Positions 16,716 to 25,941 of a DNA stretch of 64,000 nt are shown here, piece by piece. Source of the stretch: Ferrimonas aestuarii (GTDB lineage: Bacteria; Pseudomonadota; Gammaproteobacteria; Enterobacterales; Shewanellaceae). The DNA is taken from contig NZ_SWCJ01000005.1 of the NCBI RefSeq assembly GCF_005116665.1, positions 62,001-126,000 on the forward strand, in the 5' to 3' direction. Under the pieces are notes generated by a model. The model made no database searches. It was not told the DNA's origin and saw nothing but the letters and a program-made list of their open reading frames with translations. The first letter of the stretch is position 1. Every line of letters begins with the position of its first letter. Made by a program: the position numbers and the translations under genes.

Positions 16716-16878
16716 TCGAGTACTACATCAAAAACACGAAACATCGGGATGGATATAATATTGTATACAATGTCGATTTTCTAAGCGTTAGATCATATTT
16801 TTTTCGATTTTCGATTGGTTTTTCTCTGCTTGTCCCCATATCCCTGACATCGGCGGGGAAATTTTTTTAATCATTCCC

Positions 16879-16909
16879 CTTGAAAGGCGTTAGAACCAAC
16901 CCCAAATAT
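16879..16909 (+). promoter_or_regulatory. Sigma-32-type heat-shock promoter of dnaK
   Basis: CTTGAAA, a 14-bp spacer and CCCCAAAT fit the heat-shock promoter consensus. The dnaK start codon is about 53 bp further on. A second CCCCATAT at 16834-16841 has no matching upstream element. Confidence 0.8.
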
Positions 16910-16961
16910 GGGTTAACGCAATATTTTCGCATTAGAATTAAACGCATTTTGGAGGCTATCG

Positions 16962-18878
16962 ATGGGCAAAATCATCGGCATCGACCTGGGTACCACTAAC
17001 TCTTGCTTGGCTATCCTGGATGGCGACAAGCCAAAAGTAATTGAGAACGCAGAAGGCGATCGTACTACTCCTTCTATCATTGCTTACACCGATGATGAGA
17101 CTTTGGTAGGTCAGCCGGCTAAGCGCCAGGCGGTAACTAACCCTCACAACACCCTGTTTGCAATCAAGCGTCTGATCGGTCGTCGTTTTAAAGACGAAGT
17201 GGTGCAGCGCGACATCGACATCATGCCGTTCAAAATTGTTGAAGCGGACAACGGTGACGCATGGGTTGAAGCCAAGGGTAAGAAGATGGCTGCGCCTCAG
17301 GTTTCTGCAGAAGTTCTGAAAAAGATGAAGAAAACTGCTGAAGATTACCTAGGTGAAGAAGTGACCGAAGCGGTAATTACCGTACCGGCTTACTTTAACG
17401 ATTCTCAGCGTCAGGCAACTAAAGATGCCGGTCGCATTGCTGGCCTGGAAGTAAAACGTATCATCAACGAGCCAACTGCGGCTGCGCTGGCATACGGTCT
17501 GGACAAGAAAACTGGCGACAACATCATCGCTGTTTACGACTTAGGTGGTGGTACTTTCGATATCTCCATCATCGAAATTGACGACGTTGAAGGCGAAAAG
17601 ACCTTCGAAGTACTGGCGACCAACGGTGACACTCACCTAGGTGGTGAAGACTTCGATAACCGCCTGATCAACTACTTGGTTGAAGAGTTCAACAAAGAGC
17701 AGGGCATCAACCTGAAGAACGATCCTCTGGCGATGCAGCGTCTGAAAGAAGCCGCTGAAAAAGCCAAGATTGAGCTGTCTTCTGCTCAGCAGACCGAAGT
17801 GAACCTGCCTTACGTAACTGCAGATGCTTCTGGTCCTAAGCACATGAACATCAAAGTAACCCGCGCTAAGCTGGAAGCTTTGGTAGAAGAGCTGGTTCAG
17901 CGCTCTCTGGAGCCGTTGAAAGTGGCTCTGCGTGATGCTGACCTGTCTGTATCTGACGTACAAGACGTGATTCTGGTTGGTGGTCAAACCCGTATGCCTA
18001 TGGTGCAGAAAGCGGTAGCTGACTTCTTCGGTAAAGAGCCACGTAAAGACGTGAACCCTGACGAAGCGGTAGCCATGGGTGCTGCTGTTCAAGGTGGCGT
18101 ACTGGCCGGTGACGTGAAAGACGTACTGCTGCTGGACGTAACTCCTCTGTCTCTGGGTATTGAGACCATGGGCGGCGTGATGACTTCTCTGATTGAGAAG
18201 AACACCACCATCCCAACTAAGAAGTCTCAGGTGTTCTCTACTGCGGAAGACAACCAGTCTGCGGTAACCATCCACGTACTTCAGGGTGAGCGTAAGCAAG
18301 CGGGCGCCAACAAGTCTCTGGGTAACTTCAACCTAGAAGGCATCCAAGCGGCTCCACGTGGTCTGCCACAAATCGAAGTGACCTTCGACATCGACGCTGA
18401 CGGTATCTTGAACGTATCTGCGAAAGATAAAGGCACCGGTAAAGAACAGAAGATCACCATTCAGGCATCTTCCGGTCTGTCCGATGACGAGATCAACCAG
18501 ATGGTGAACGACGCTGAAGCCAACGCTGAGGAAGACAAGAAGTTTGAAGAGCTGGTTCAGGCTCGCAACCAAGCTGACGGTCTGGCCCACGCCACTCGCA
18601 AGCAGATCGAAGAAGCGGGCGAAGCCCTGGCTGCTGACGAGAAAGAGAAGATCGAAGCGGCCATCGCAGCGGTTGAAGAATCGACCAAAGGCACCGATAA
18701 GGAAGCCATTGAAGCTAAGACCCAAGAGCTGATTCAAGCCTCTCAAAAGCTGATGGAGCTGGCTCAAGCCCAAGCTCAGCAAGCTCAAGGCGGCGCGGAA
18801 GCGGGCGAGCAGCAAGCTAAGCCACAGGATGACGTGGTTGACGCTGAATTCGAAGAAGTGAAAGACGACAAGAAGTAA
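16962..18878 (+). CDS. dnaK: Molecular chaperone DnaK (Hsp70)
   Basis: A 638-residue ATP-driven chaperone, the same length as E. coli. The ATPase domain opens with [11 protein letters not shown] (4-14) and has the [11 protein letters not shown] loop near 194-204. The substrate-binding domain follows the linker [20 protein letters not shown] helical lid and the disordered tail end in [12 protein letters not shown], which holds the EEVKD-type C-terminus of bacterial Hsp70. GGAGG lies before ATG 16962. It has its own sigma-32-type promoter. A strong hairpin separates it from dnaJ. Confidence 0.99.
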   Translation: MGKIIGIDLGTTNSCLAILDGDKPKVIENAEGDRTTPSIIAYTDDETLVGQPAKRQAVTNPHNTLFAIKRLIGRRFKDEVVQRDIDIMPFKIVEADNGDAWVEAKGKKMAAPQVSAEVLKKMKKTAEDYLGEEVTEAVITVPAYFNDSQRQATKDAGRIAGLEVKRIINEPTAAALAYGLDKKTGDNIIAVYDLGGGTFDISIIEIDDVEGEKTFEVLATNGDTHLGGEDFDNRLINYLVEEFNKEQGINLKNDPLAMQRLKEAAEKAKIELSSAQQTEVNLPYVTADASGPKHMNIKVTRAKLEALVEELVQRSLEPLKVALRDADLSVSDVQDVILVGGQTRMPMVQKAVADFFGKEPRKDVNPDEAVAMGAAVQGGVLAGDVKDVLLLDVTPLSLGIETMGGVMTSLIEKNTTIPTKKSQVFSTAEDNQSAVTIHVLQGERKQAGANKSLGNFNLEGIQAAPRGLPQIEVTFDIDADGILNVSAKDKGTGKEQKITIQASSGLSDDEINQMVNDAEANAEEDKKFEELVQARNQADGLAHATRKQIEEAGEALAADEKEKIEAAIAAVEESTKGTDKEAIEAKTQELIQASQKLMELAQAQAQQAQGGAEAGEQQAKPQDDVVDAEFEEVKDDKK

Positions 18879-18905
18879 TTCTTAACGTCCTACTGAATTA
18901 AAGCA

Positions 18906-18939
18906 ACGGGCGTTCGGTGAAACCGGCCGCCCGTTTTTT
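18906..18939 (+). terminator. Terminator-like hairpin between dnaK and dnaJ
   Basis: The outer stem ACGGGCG/CGCCCGT and an inner stem CGGT/ACCG stack before a run of six T. It lies only 25 bp before the dnaJ start, so part of the dnaK transcript should end here and lower dnaJ expression. Confidence 0.82.
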
Positions 18940-18963
18940 GCTAACAAACTATTGGCTAGAGAT

Positions 18964-20103
18964 ATGTCCAAACGCGATTTCTATGAAGTGCTTGGTGTGG
19001 CGAGGGATGCCAGCGAGCGAGATATCAAAAAGGCCTATAAGCGCCTAGCGATGAAGTATCACCCGGATCGCAACCCAGGTGATGCCAAGGCGGAAGAGTC
19101 CTTTAAAGAGGTTAAAGAAGCTTACGAGATTCTGACCGACTCCGAGAAGCGCGCCGCTTACGACCAATTTGGTCACGCCGGTGTCGATCCTAACCGAGGT
19201 GGTGGCGGTGGCTTCCATGGCGGTGGCGGTGACTTTGGAGACATCTTCGGTGATGTGTTTGGCGATATCTTTGGCGGTGGCCGTCGTGGCGGTGGTCGCC
19301 AAGGTCCATCCCGTGGTAACGACCTGCGTTACAACATGGAGCTAACCTTAGAAGAGGCGGTGAAAGGGGTTTCTAAAGAGATCCGCATTCCGGTTCTGAC
19401 CAGCTGTGACAGCTGTGATGGCAGCGGCGCCAAGAAGGGCTCTAGCGCTCAAACTTGTGGTACTTGTCATGGCCAAGGCCAGGTACAGATGCGCCAAGGT
19501 TTCTTTGCGGTAAACCAGACCTGTCCTACCTGTCATGGTAAAGGTAAGGTGATCAAAGACCCTTGTAACAAGTGTCATGGTCAGGGCCGCGTTGAGAAGA
19601 CCAAAACCCTGAATGTGAAGATCCCTGCAGGTGTTGATACCGGCGATCGCATTCGTCTGTCTGGTGAAGGTGAAGCGGGCGAGATGGGCGCACCTAGTGG
19701 CGACCTGTACGTTCAGGTGCACGTGAAAGACCACCCGATCTTTGAGCGTGATGGCAACAACTTGTATTGCGAAGTGCCAATTGGCTTCTCTACTGCCGCT
19801 TTGGGCGGAGAAATTGAAGTGCCGACCCTAGATGGCCGCGTTAACCTAAAGGTTTCTGCGGAAACTCAGACTGGGCGCATGTTCCGTCTGCGTGGCAAGG
19901 GCGTGAAGTCCGTGCGCAGCCATGCAGTGGGTGATCTGATTTGTAAGGTGATCATTGAAACCCCAGTGAATCTGACCGAGCGTCAGAAAGAGTTGCTGCG
20001 TGAATTCGATGAAACCATGGAAGGCGCTTCGAAGAAACACAGCCCTAAAGCCCAAGGCTTCTTCGACGGAGTTAAGAAGTTTTTCGACGACTTAACCAGC
20101 TAA
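18964..20103 (+). CDS. dnaJ: Co-chaperone DnaJ (Hsp40)
   Basis: A 379-residue class A J-protein that delivers substrates to DnaK and stimulates its ATPase. The J domain (1-70) has the HPD motif at 33-35. A glycine/phenylalanine-rich linker follows (about 75-115). Four CxxCxGxG zinc motifs come next: [24 protein letters not shown] and [10 protein letters not shown]-terminal substrate-binding domain ends the protein. ATG 18964 gives the standard [11 protein letters not shown] start; the TTG at 18952 would add four residues and is less likely. Confidence 0.98.
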   Translation: MSKRDFYEVLGVARDASERDIKKAYKRLAMKYHPDRNPGDAKAEESFKEVKEAYEILTDSEKRAAYDQFGHAGVDPNRGGGGGFHGGGGDFGDIFGDVFGDIFGGGRRGGGRQGPSRGNDLRYNMELTLEEAVKGVSKEIRIPVLTSCDSCDGSGAKKGSSAQTCGTCHGQGQVQMRQGFFAVNQTCPTCHGKGKVIKDPCNKCHGQGRVEKTKTLNVKIPAGVDTGDRIRLSGEGEAGEMGAPSGDLYVQVHVKDHPIFERDGNNLYCEVPIGFSTAALGGEIEVPTLDGRVNLKVSAETQTGRMFRLRGKGVKSVRSHAVGDLICKVIIETPVNLTERQKELLREFDETMEGASKKHSPKAQGFFDGVKKFFDDLTS

Positions 20104-20120
20104 GTCACTGAATACCATTT

Positions 20121-20152
20121 AAAAAAGCCGCTTTTTATAGCGGCTTTTTTTT
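20121..20152 (+). terminator. Terminator of dnaJ
   Basis: AAAAAAGCCGCT and AGCGGCTTTTTT form a 12-bp stem around a TTTTAT loop, with further T following. It is 17 bp beyond the dnaJ stop. Confidence 0.88.
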
Positions 20153-20191
20153 GCTTTAATGGCGTTCACATTTTCTTATCAAGGATGAAAC

Positions 20192-22132
20192 ATGAGATGG
20201 GTTTTGCTGCTCGTCAGCCTTTTTGCCTTTCCTACCTTAGCGAAAACCCCCACCATTGACGACTTTGCTCGCCCTGACAAAGCTCAGTCAATTAAGATCT
20301 CTCCTGAAGGTGATTACCTTGCGATGGAGGTGATCATTAAAGGGAAAAAGCAAGTGGTGGTGCTTCGACGTAAAGACTTTAAACCTACCACCAGTATCCA
20401 CTTTGGCGAGCGTGCTGAAGTGGGTGATTACTATTGGGCCAGCAACGAGCGCCTTGTGGTTACCAAGGTTTATAAGAAAGGGTGGACCGAAGAGCCTTTG
20501 TACTACGGTGAGATGATGTCCATCAACTATGATGGCAGCAAAGGTGCCTATATCTTTGGTCACAACATGGCCGGCGGCACGGGTACCAACCTGAAGCGCC
20601 ATGGAACGCCACTGCGGGCTTGGGGCTACATGATTGACCCACTCCCAGAAGATGAAAAATACATCCTAATCAGCTCCGTGCCTATGGATAACAAAGGTGA
20701 TAAGAAGGCGACGGTATTTAAGCTGAATGTGTTTAATGGTAAGCGTAAAAAGGTGGCCTTCTCTCCAGTTTCCTATGCCCAGTTTATGAGCGACCAAAAT
20801 GGTGAAGTGCGTTTTGTCATTGGTGAGGATAAAAACGGCAAGCTGGCCATGCATTATCGCGAAAAGCGAGGAGATGACTGGAAGCTGTTTTATACCGAGG
20901 ACGAATCAGATGGTAAGGTGATTCCGGTTTCTTTTGCCAGTGATGATGAGGTTTACATTCTCGACAACACTGAGGCCAGCACCTACGGTCTGATGAAGAT
21001 GAACTTGAAAACCGGTGCTAAGAAACTTATCTATCGTGACAAGGTGGTTGACCCTCATAACATGTGGTTCAGTGCTGATGGTCGCTCTCTGTATGCGCTC
21101 GAAGTGGAGCCAGATTACCCAAGTTATGTGTTTGTTGACCCCAAGGCCAAAGAAAGTGCCAATTTAAAAGGGCTACTGCAGGCTTTCCCTGGTCATCAGG
21201 TGGCACTGGCGAGTCAGACCCTCGATGGTGATCTGTCGGTGGTTTACGCCTACAGCGATATCAATCCTGGCAGCTATTACTTGTACGATGCCAAAGCTCA
21301 GCAGGTCAGCAAGTTGCTGGGCAGTCGAGATTGGGTCGACCCTAAGCAATCCGCTACGGTTGAAGCGATTCAGTTTAAGGCGCGCGATGGCATGACCATC
21401 TACGGCTACCTCACGGTGCCTGCAGGTAAGGAGATGAAAGATCTGCCACTGCTGGTTAACCCCCATGGTGGGCCACACGGTCCTCGAGATTATTGGCAGT
21501 ATGATCGCGAAACCCAGATGTTTGCCAGCCAAGGGGTGGCGGTACTGCAGGTGAATTTCCGCGGCTCTGGCGGCTATGGTCGCGAGTTTGAAGAGGCGGG
21601 ATATCGTAACTGGGGCAGCAAGATTCAATACGACATCATCGATGCCACTCGTCACCTTATTGATAAAGGCATTGCTGATAAAGACAACATCTGCATCTAC
21701 GGTGGCTCCTTCGGAGGGTACTCGGCGCTGCAATCTTCAATTTTGGCACCGGATCTTTATAAATGTGCCATCGGCTTTGCTGGAGTTTACGACCTGGAGT
21801 TGATGTACGACGTGGGTGACATCCCAACTCGTCGCTCTGGGCGGGAGTATTTAAAGACCGTTATTGGGGAAGATAACGCCAATATGAAAGCGTTTTCGCC
21901 GGTGTACAACATCGACAAACTCAAAGCGCCGGTCATGCTTATCCACGGTGGTAAAGATGAGCGGGTGCCCATTGAACACGCCGAAGATCTGCGTAAAGCG
22001 CTGAACCAGAATGACCACCCTTACGAGTGGATTGAGTTGGATAAAGAGGGCCACGGTTTCTTCAACTCAGAAAACCGCGCTGAAGTGTATAAAAATATGG
22101 TCAGCTTTTTGGAAAAACACCTAAATCTGTAA
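20192..22132 (+). CDS. S9 family prolyl-oligopeptidase-like serine peptidase, exported
   Basis: A 646-residue protein with an N-terminal signal peptide (hydrophobic 3-14, cleavage after a TLA-K site near 18), so it acts in the periplasm. A beta-propeller-like region fills about 30-380. An alpha/beta-hydrolase domain follows with the nucleophile elbow GGSFGGY (Ser506), D589 in GGKDERVP and H621 in EGHGFF. It resembles acylaminoacyl-peptidase and dipeptidyl peptidase relatives that trim peptides; specificity is not clear. It follows dnaJ after a terminator and precedes an M48 peptidase. Confidence 0.9.
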   Translation: MRWVLLLVSLFAFPTLAKTPTIDDFARPDKAQSIKISPEGDYLAMEVIIKGKKQVVVLRRKDFKPTTSIHFGERAEVGDYYWASNERLVVTKVYKKGWTEEPLYYGEMMSINYDGSKGAYIFGHNMAGGTGTNLKRHGTPLRAWGYMIDPLPEDEKYILISSVPMDNKGDKKATVFKLNVFNGKRKKVAFSPVSYAQFMSDQNGEVRFVIGEDKNGKLAMHYREKRGDDWKLFYTEDESDGKVIPVSFASDDEVYILDNTEASTYGLMKMNLKTGAKKLIYRDKVVDPHNMWFSADGRSLYALEVEPDYPSYVFVDPKAKESANLKGLLQAFPGHQVALASQTLDGDLSVVYAYSDINPGSYYLYDAKAQQVSKLLGSRDWVDPKQSATVEAIQFKARDGMTIYGYLTVPAGKEMKDLPLLVNPHGGPHGPRDYWQYDRETQMFASQGVAVLQVNFRGSGGYGREFEEAGYRNWGSKIQYDIIDATRHLIDKGIADKDNICIYGGSFGGYSALQSSILAPDLYKCAIGFAGVYDLELMYDVGDIPTRRSGREYLKTVIGEDNANMKAFSPVYNIDKLKAPVMLIHGGKDERVPIEHAEDLRKALNQNDHPYEWIELDKEGHGFFNSENRAEVYKNMVSFLEKHLNL

Positions 22133-22158
22133 ATTCAGTGTTGTAATCGATACTCTAT

Positions 22159-22183
22159 AGGGACGCGCAGGCGTCCCTTTTTT
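22159..22183 (+). terminator. Terminator of the S9 peptidase gene
   Basis: AGGGACGC GCAG GCGTCCCT is an 8-bp stem followed by a T run. It ends just before the M48 gene's ribosome site. Confidence 0.85.
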
Positions 22184-22195
22184 ATGGAGAAAATT

Positions 22196-22993
22196 ATGAA
22201 GCGGTCTATCGCGATAGCACTGGGGTTACTGCTGACCTCCTGTGCGACTCATCAATCGCCAACTGGACGGAATCAGATGCTGTTATTCTCCGGTAGCGAC
22301 ATGGCGAAAATGGGCGATCAGTCTTTTGAGCAGATGAAGCAGCAACAGCCTATCTCCGAAGACAAAACCACCAATCAATATGTGCAGTGCGTTGCCGATG
22401 GCATTATCACTGCACTAGGCCAGCAGCCGAGCGATTGGGAGGTGGTGGTGTTTGATTCCGAGCAGGTTAATGCCTTTGCTCTTCCGGGTAACAACATCGG
22501 CGTGTATACCGGCCTACTTAATGTGGCGCAAAATCAGGATCAACTGGCAGCGGTCATGGGTCATGAGGTGGCGCATGTGCTGGCGAATCACAGCAATGAG
22601 CGGGTATCGCGCTCGCAGCTTTCCAATGCGGGTCTGGAGTTGGCCAGCGTATTGCTGTCAGGCAACGCCAATGCAGGGCTTTATCAGCAAGCTGCAGGCG
22701 CCTTTATTCAATATGGCGTATTGATGCCTTATGGCCGCATTCAGGAGAGTGAAGCCGATGTGGTCGGCGCGGATCTGATGGCACGAGCCGGCTTTGATCC
22801 AAACCAAGCCGTAGCGCTGTGGTACAACATGGCAGAAGCCTCTGGCGGCAGTGCGCCACCGGAGCTGTTGTCCACTCATCCCTCTCACAGCACTCGCATC
22901 AGCGATCTGAAGAATTTGCAGCCCAAAGTGCAGCCTCTATATAAGCAGGCGGTGCAACAAGGCAAGCGACGCAGCTGCAAACAACCAAGCTAA
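22196..22993 (+). CDS. M48 family metallopeptidase lipoprotein (LoiP/YggG-like)
   Basis: A 265-residue zinc protease. The signal peptide ends in the lipobox LTSC (Cys16), so it is a membrane-anchored lipoprotein. The zinc site HEVAH is at 123-127, with a glutamate of ESEAD (about 184-188) as the third ligand. The closest known types are E. coli LoiP (YggG) and BepA-like M48 proteases, which act on outer-membrane or periplasmic proteins. ATG 22196 has GGAG eight bases upstream; ATG 22184 is less good. It follows an S9 peptidase and precedes an FKBP. Confidence 0.9.
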   Translation: MKRSIAIALGLLLTSCATHQSPTGRNQMLLFSGSDMAKMGDQSFEQMKQQQPISEDKTTNQYVQCVADGIITALGQQPSDWEVVVFDSEQVNAFALPGNNIGVYTGLLNVAQNQDQLAAVMGHEVAHVLANHSNERVSRSQLSNAGLELASVLLSGNANAGLYQQAAGAFIQYGVLMPYGRIQESEADVVGADLMARAGFDPNQAVALWYNMAEASGGSAPPELLSTHPSHSTRISDLKNLQPKVQPLYKQAVQQGKRRSCKQPS

Positions 22994-23089
22994 TGACTGT
23001 GCCAGCTCCGATTAGCCCGAATTGCATTGGTATTAAGTGCATCGGCAGTGATACACTCCGTTGACATTTTTTGTAATGGACTTTGAATC

Positions 23090-23701
23090 ATGAAGTTTGA
23101 CTCAGTAGAGCAAAAAGCCAGTTATGGTGTTGGTCGTCAGATGGGCGAGCAGCTAGCAGCAAACAGCTTTGAAGGTATCGAGATCTCTGCCGTACAGCAG
23201 GGTCTGGCCGATGCGTTTGAAGGCAAAGCCAGTGCCGTTGAGATGGCCGACCTTCAGCAAGCGTTTGCGGTTATCTCCGAGCGTTTGAACGAGCAGCGCG
23301 AAGCGCAAGCCAAAGCCGCAGCAGCGGAAGGCGAAGCCTTCTTGGCTGACAACGCCAAGCGTGATGGCGTGACCACTACCGAGTCTGGCCTGCAGTTCGA
23401 AGTGCTGGTTGAAGGTAATGGTGACAAGCCAACTGCTGAGAGCACCGTTAGCTGTCACTACCACGGTACCTTTACTGATGGCAGCGTATTCGACAGCTCC
23501 GTAGAGCGTGGCCAACCTGCTGAATTCCCAGTGGGTGGCGTTATCGCTGGCTGGACCGAAGCACTGCAGATGATGGGCGTTGGCTCTAAGTGGAAACTGT
23601 ACATCCCACACCACCTGGCCTACGGCGAGCGCGGTGCTGGCGGTGCCATTCCACCGTACGCAGCGTTGGTTTTCGAGGTTGAGTTGCTCGAAATCAAATA
23701 A
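23090..23701 (+). CDS. fklB: FKBP-type peptidyl-prolyl isomerase (FklB-like)
   Basis: A 203-residue isomerase with an N-terminal dimerising helical domain (1-105, rich in Ala, Glu and Gln) and an FKBP domain (about 115-203). The FKBP domain shows HYHGTFTDGSVFDSSVERG, then VIAGWTEALQMMGVGSKW and a YGERGAGGAIPPYAALVFEVEL core. It lacks a signal peptide, so it resembles cytoplasmic FklB rather than periplasmic FkpA. It speeds proline isomerisation in folding proteins. A terminator follows directly. Confidence 0.93.
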   Translation: MKFDSVEQKASYGVGRQMGEQLAANSFEGIEISAVQQGLADAFEGKASAVEMADLQQAFAVISERLNEQREAQAKAAAAEGEAFLADNAKRDGVTTTESGLQFEVLVEGNGDKPTAESTVSCHYHGTFTDGSVFDSSVERGQPAEFPVGGVIAGWTEALQMMGVGSKWKLYIPHHLAYGERGAGGAIPPYAALVFEVELLEIK

Positions 23702-23706
23702 AGATT

Positions 23707-23734
23707 AAGGGAAGCATTGGCTTCCCTTTTTTTT
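23707..23734 (+). terminator. Terminator of the FKBP gene
   Basis: AGGGAAGC ATTG GCTTCCCT stem with eight T following. It lies 7 bp beyond the stop. Confidence 0.88.
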
Positions 23735-23747
23735 GGAGTAAAATTGA

Positions 23748-24590
<843 letters not shown>

Positions 24591-24603
24591 TTTGAAATAA
24601 AGA

Positions 24604-24625
24604 GAGGGCTTTTTGGCCCTTTTTT
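24604..24625 (+). terminator. Terminator of dapB
   Basis: AGGGC TTTTTG GCCCT forms a short stem with a six-T tail, 14 bp after the dapB stop. Confidence 0.7.
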
Positions 24626-24637
24626 ACTGCCTGGCTA

Positions 24638-24666
24638 TATACAAATGTGATTTAGGTCTTTATAAT
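24638..24666 (+). promoter_or_regulatory. Candidate sigma-70 promoter of carAB
   Basis: TATACA and a perfect TATAAT are 17 bp apart. A 40-bp imperfect palindrome (24667-24706) with core CAAAAATCCAATTTTTG begins right after the -10 box, covering the expected transcription start. It could be an operator. No ArgR box is clear by eye. Confidence 0.6.
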
Positions 24667-24773
24667 CGCCGCAATTTGCCAAAAATCCAATTTTTGCGGT
24701 TTGGCGGGTTGAGGAATTACGTCTGTACTTTACGTAAAACAATAACTTATAAACAATCTGGTGGGAGGTCAAG

Positions 24774-25919
24774 TTGAAAAAAACTGCCCTATTAATGCTC
24801 CAGGACGGCACAGTTTTCTTAGGTACATCTATAGGTGCCGAAGGATCTGCTGTCGGAGAAGTCGTTTTTAACACTTCTATGACTGGCTATCAAGAAATAC
24901 TGACTGATCCTTCCTATTCGCGTCAAATTGTTACCCTAACTTATCCTCATATAGGGAACACCGGAACCAACTCCGAAGACGTCGAATCCTCCTCTATTCA
25001 CGCTACCGGCCTCATCATTCGCGATCTCCCCGCACTGGCCTCCAACTTCCGTAACCAATCTTCCCTTTCCGACTACTTAAAACAGCACAACATCGCAGGC
25101 ATTGCCGATATCGATACCCGTAAGCTGACGCGAGTACTGCGAGAGAAAGGCGCTCAAGCGGGCTGCATCATGACCGGTATCGACTTAGACCAAGCTAAGG
25201 CACTGGAGATGGCACAAGCCTTCCCCGGCCTAAAAGGCATGGATCTGGCGAAAGAGGTAACGGTGAGCGAGTCCTACAGCTGGCGCAATGGCACTTGGAA
25301 GCTAAAAGGCGGCCTGCCAAGTGACACGCCTGAAGATGAGCTTAAGTTCAAAGTGGTGGCTTACGATTACGGCGTTAAGCAAAACATCCTGCGCATGCTG
25401 GTTGACCGTGGCTGTGATGTGACTGTAGTCCCGGCGCAAACTCCGGCCTCCGAAGTGCTGGCGATGAATCCCGATGGCATCTTCTTGTCAAATGGCCCAG
25501 GAGATCCAGAGCCATGCGACTACGCCATCGAAGCCATTCGCTCGATTCTGGAAACGGAAATTCCGGTGTTCGGCATCTGCTTAGGCCATCAGTTATTGGC
25601 GCTGGCGTCTGGCGCTCAGACCATCAAGATGAAGTTTGGCCACCATGGCGGCAACCACCCAGTGAAAGACCTGGAGTCTGGTAAGGTGATGATCACCGCT
25701 CAGAACCACGGCTTTGCCGTAGACGATGCTACCCTGCCAGCCAATCTGAAGGCGACCCACAGCAGCTTGTTTGATGGCTCTTTACAGGGCATCCATCGCA
25801 CCGATAAGCCAGCGTTCTCCTTCCAGGGACACCCGGAAGCAAGCCCAGGCCCTCACGATGCGGCTCCGTTGTTCGATCACTTTATCGAACTGATGCAAAC
25901 GCGCCAATCGGCACAATAA
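24774..25919 (+). CDS. carA: Carbamoyl-phosphate synthase small subunit
   Basis: A 381-residue glutaminase subunit that supplies ammonia to CarB for arginine and pyrimidine synthesis. The class I amidotransferase triad is Cys269 (in GICLGHQ), His353 and Glu355 (in GHPEASPG), the same numbers as in E. coli. The start is TTG 24774, placed six bases after a GGGAGG site; E. coli carA also uses UUG. It is followed 22 bp later by carB in the same operon. The first 25 codons are less biased than the rest. Confidence 0.98.
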   Translation: MKKTALLMLQDGTVFLGTSIGAEGSAVGEVVFNTSMTGYQEILTDPSYSRQIVTLTYPHIGNTGTNSEDVESSSIHATGLIIRDLPALASNFRNQSSLSDYLKQHNIAGIADIDTRKLTRVLREKGAQAGCIMTGIDLDQAKALEMAQAFPGLKGMDLAKEVTVSESYSWRNGTWKLKGGLPSDTPEDELKFKVVAYDYGVKQNILRMLVDRGCDVTVVPAQTPASEVLAMNPDGIFLSNGPGDPEPCDYAIEAIRSILETEIPVFGICLGHQLLALASGAQTIKMKFGHHGGNHPVKDLESGKVMITAQNHGFAVDDATLPANLKATHSSLFDGSLQGIHRTDKPAFSFQGHPEASPGPHDAAPLFDHFIELMQTRQSAQ

Positions 25920-25941
25920 TAGAGCGTGAAGAGATAGAACA

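Noticed and set aside
16834..16841. CCCCATAT as a second heat-shock -10 element for dnaK
   Set aside because: No CTTGAA-like -35 element lies 13-15 bp upstream.
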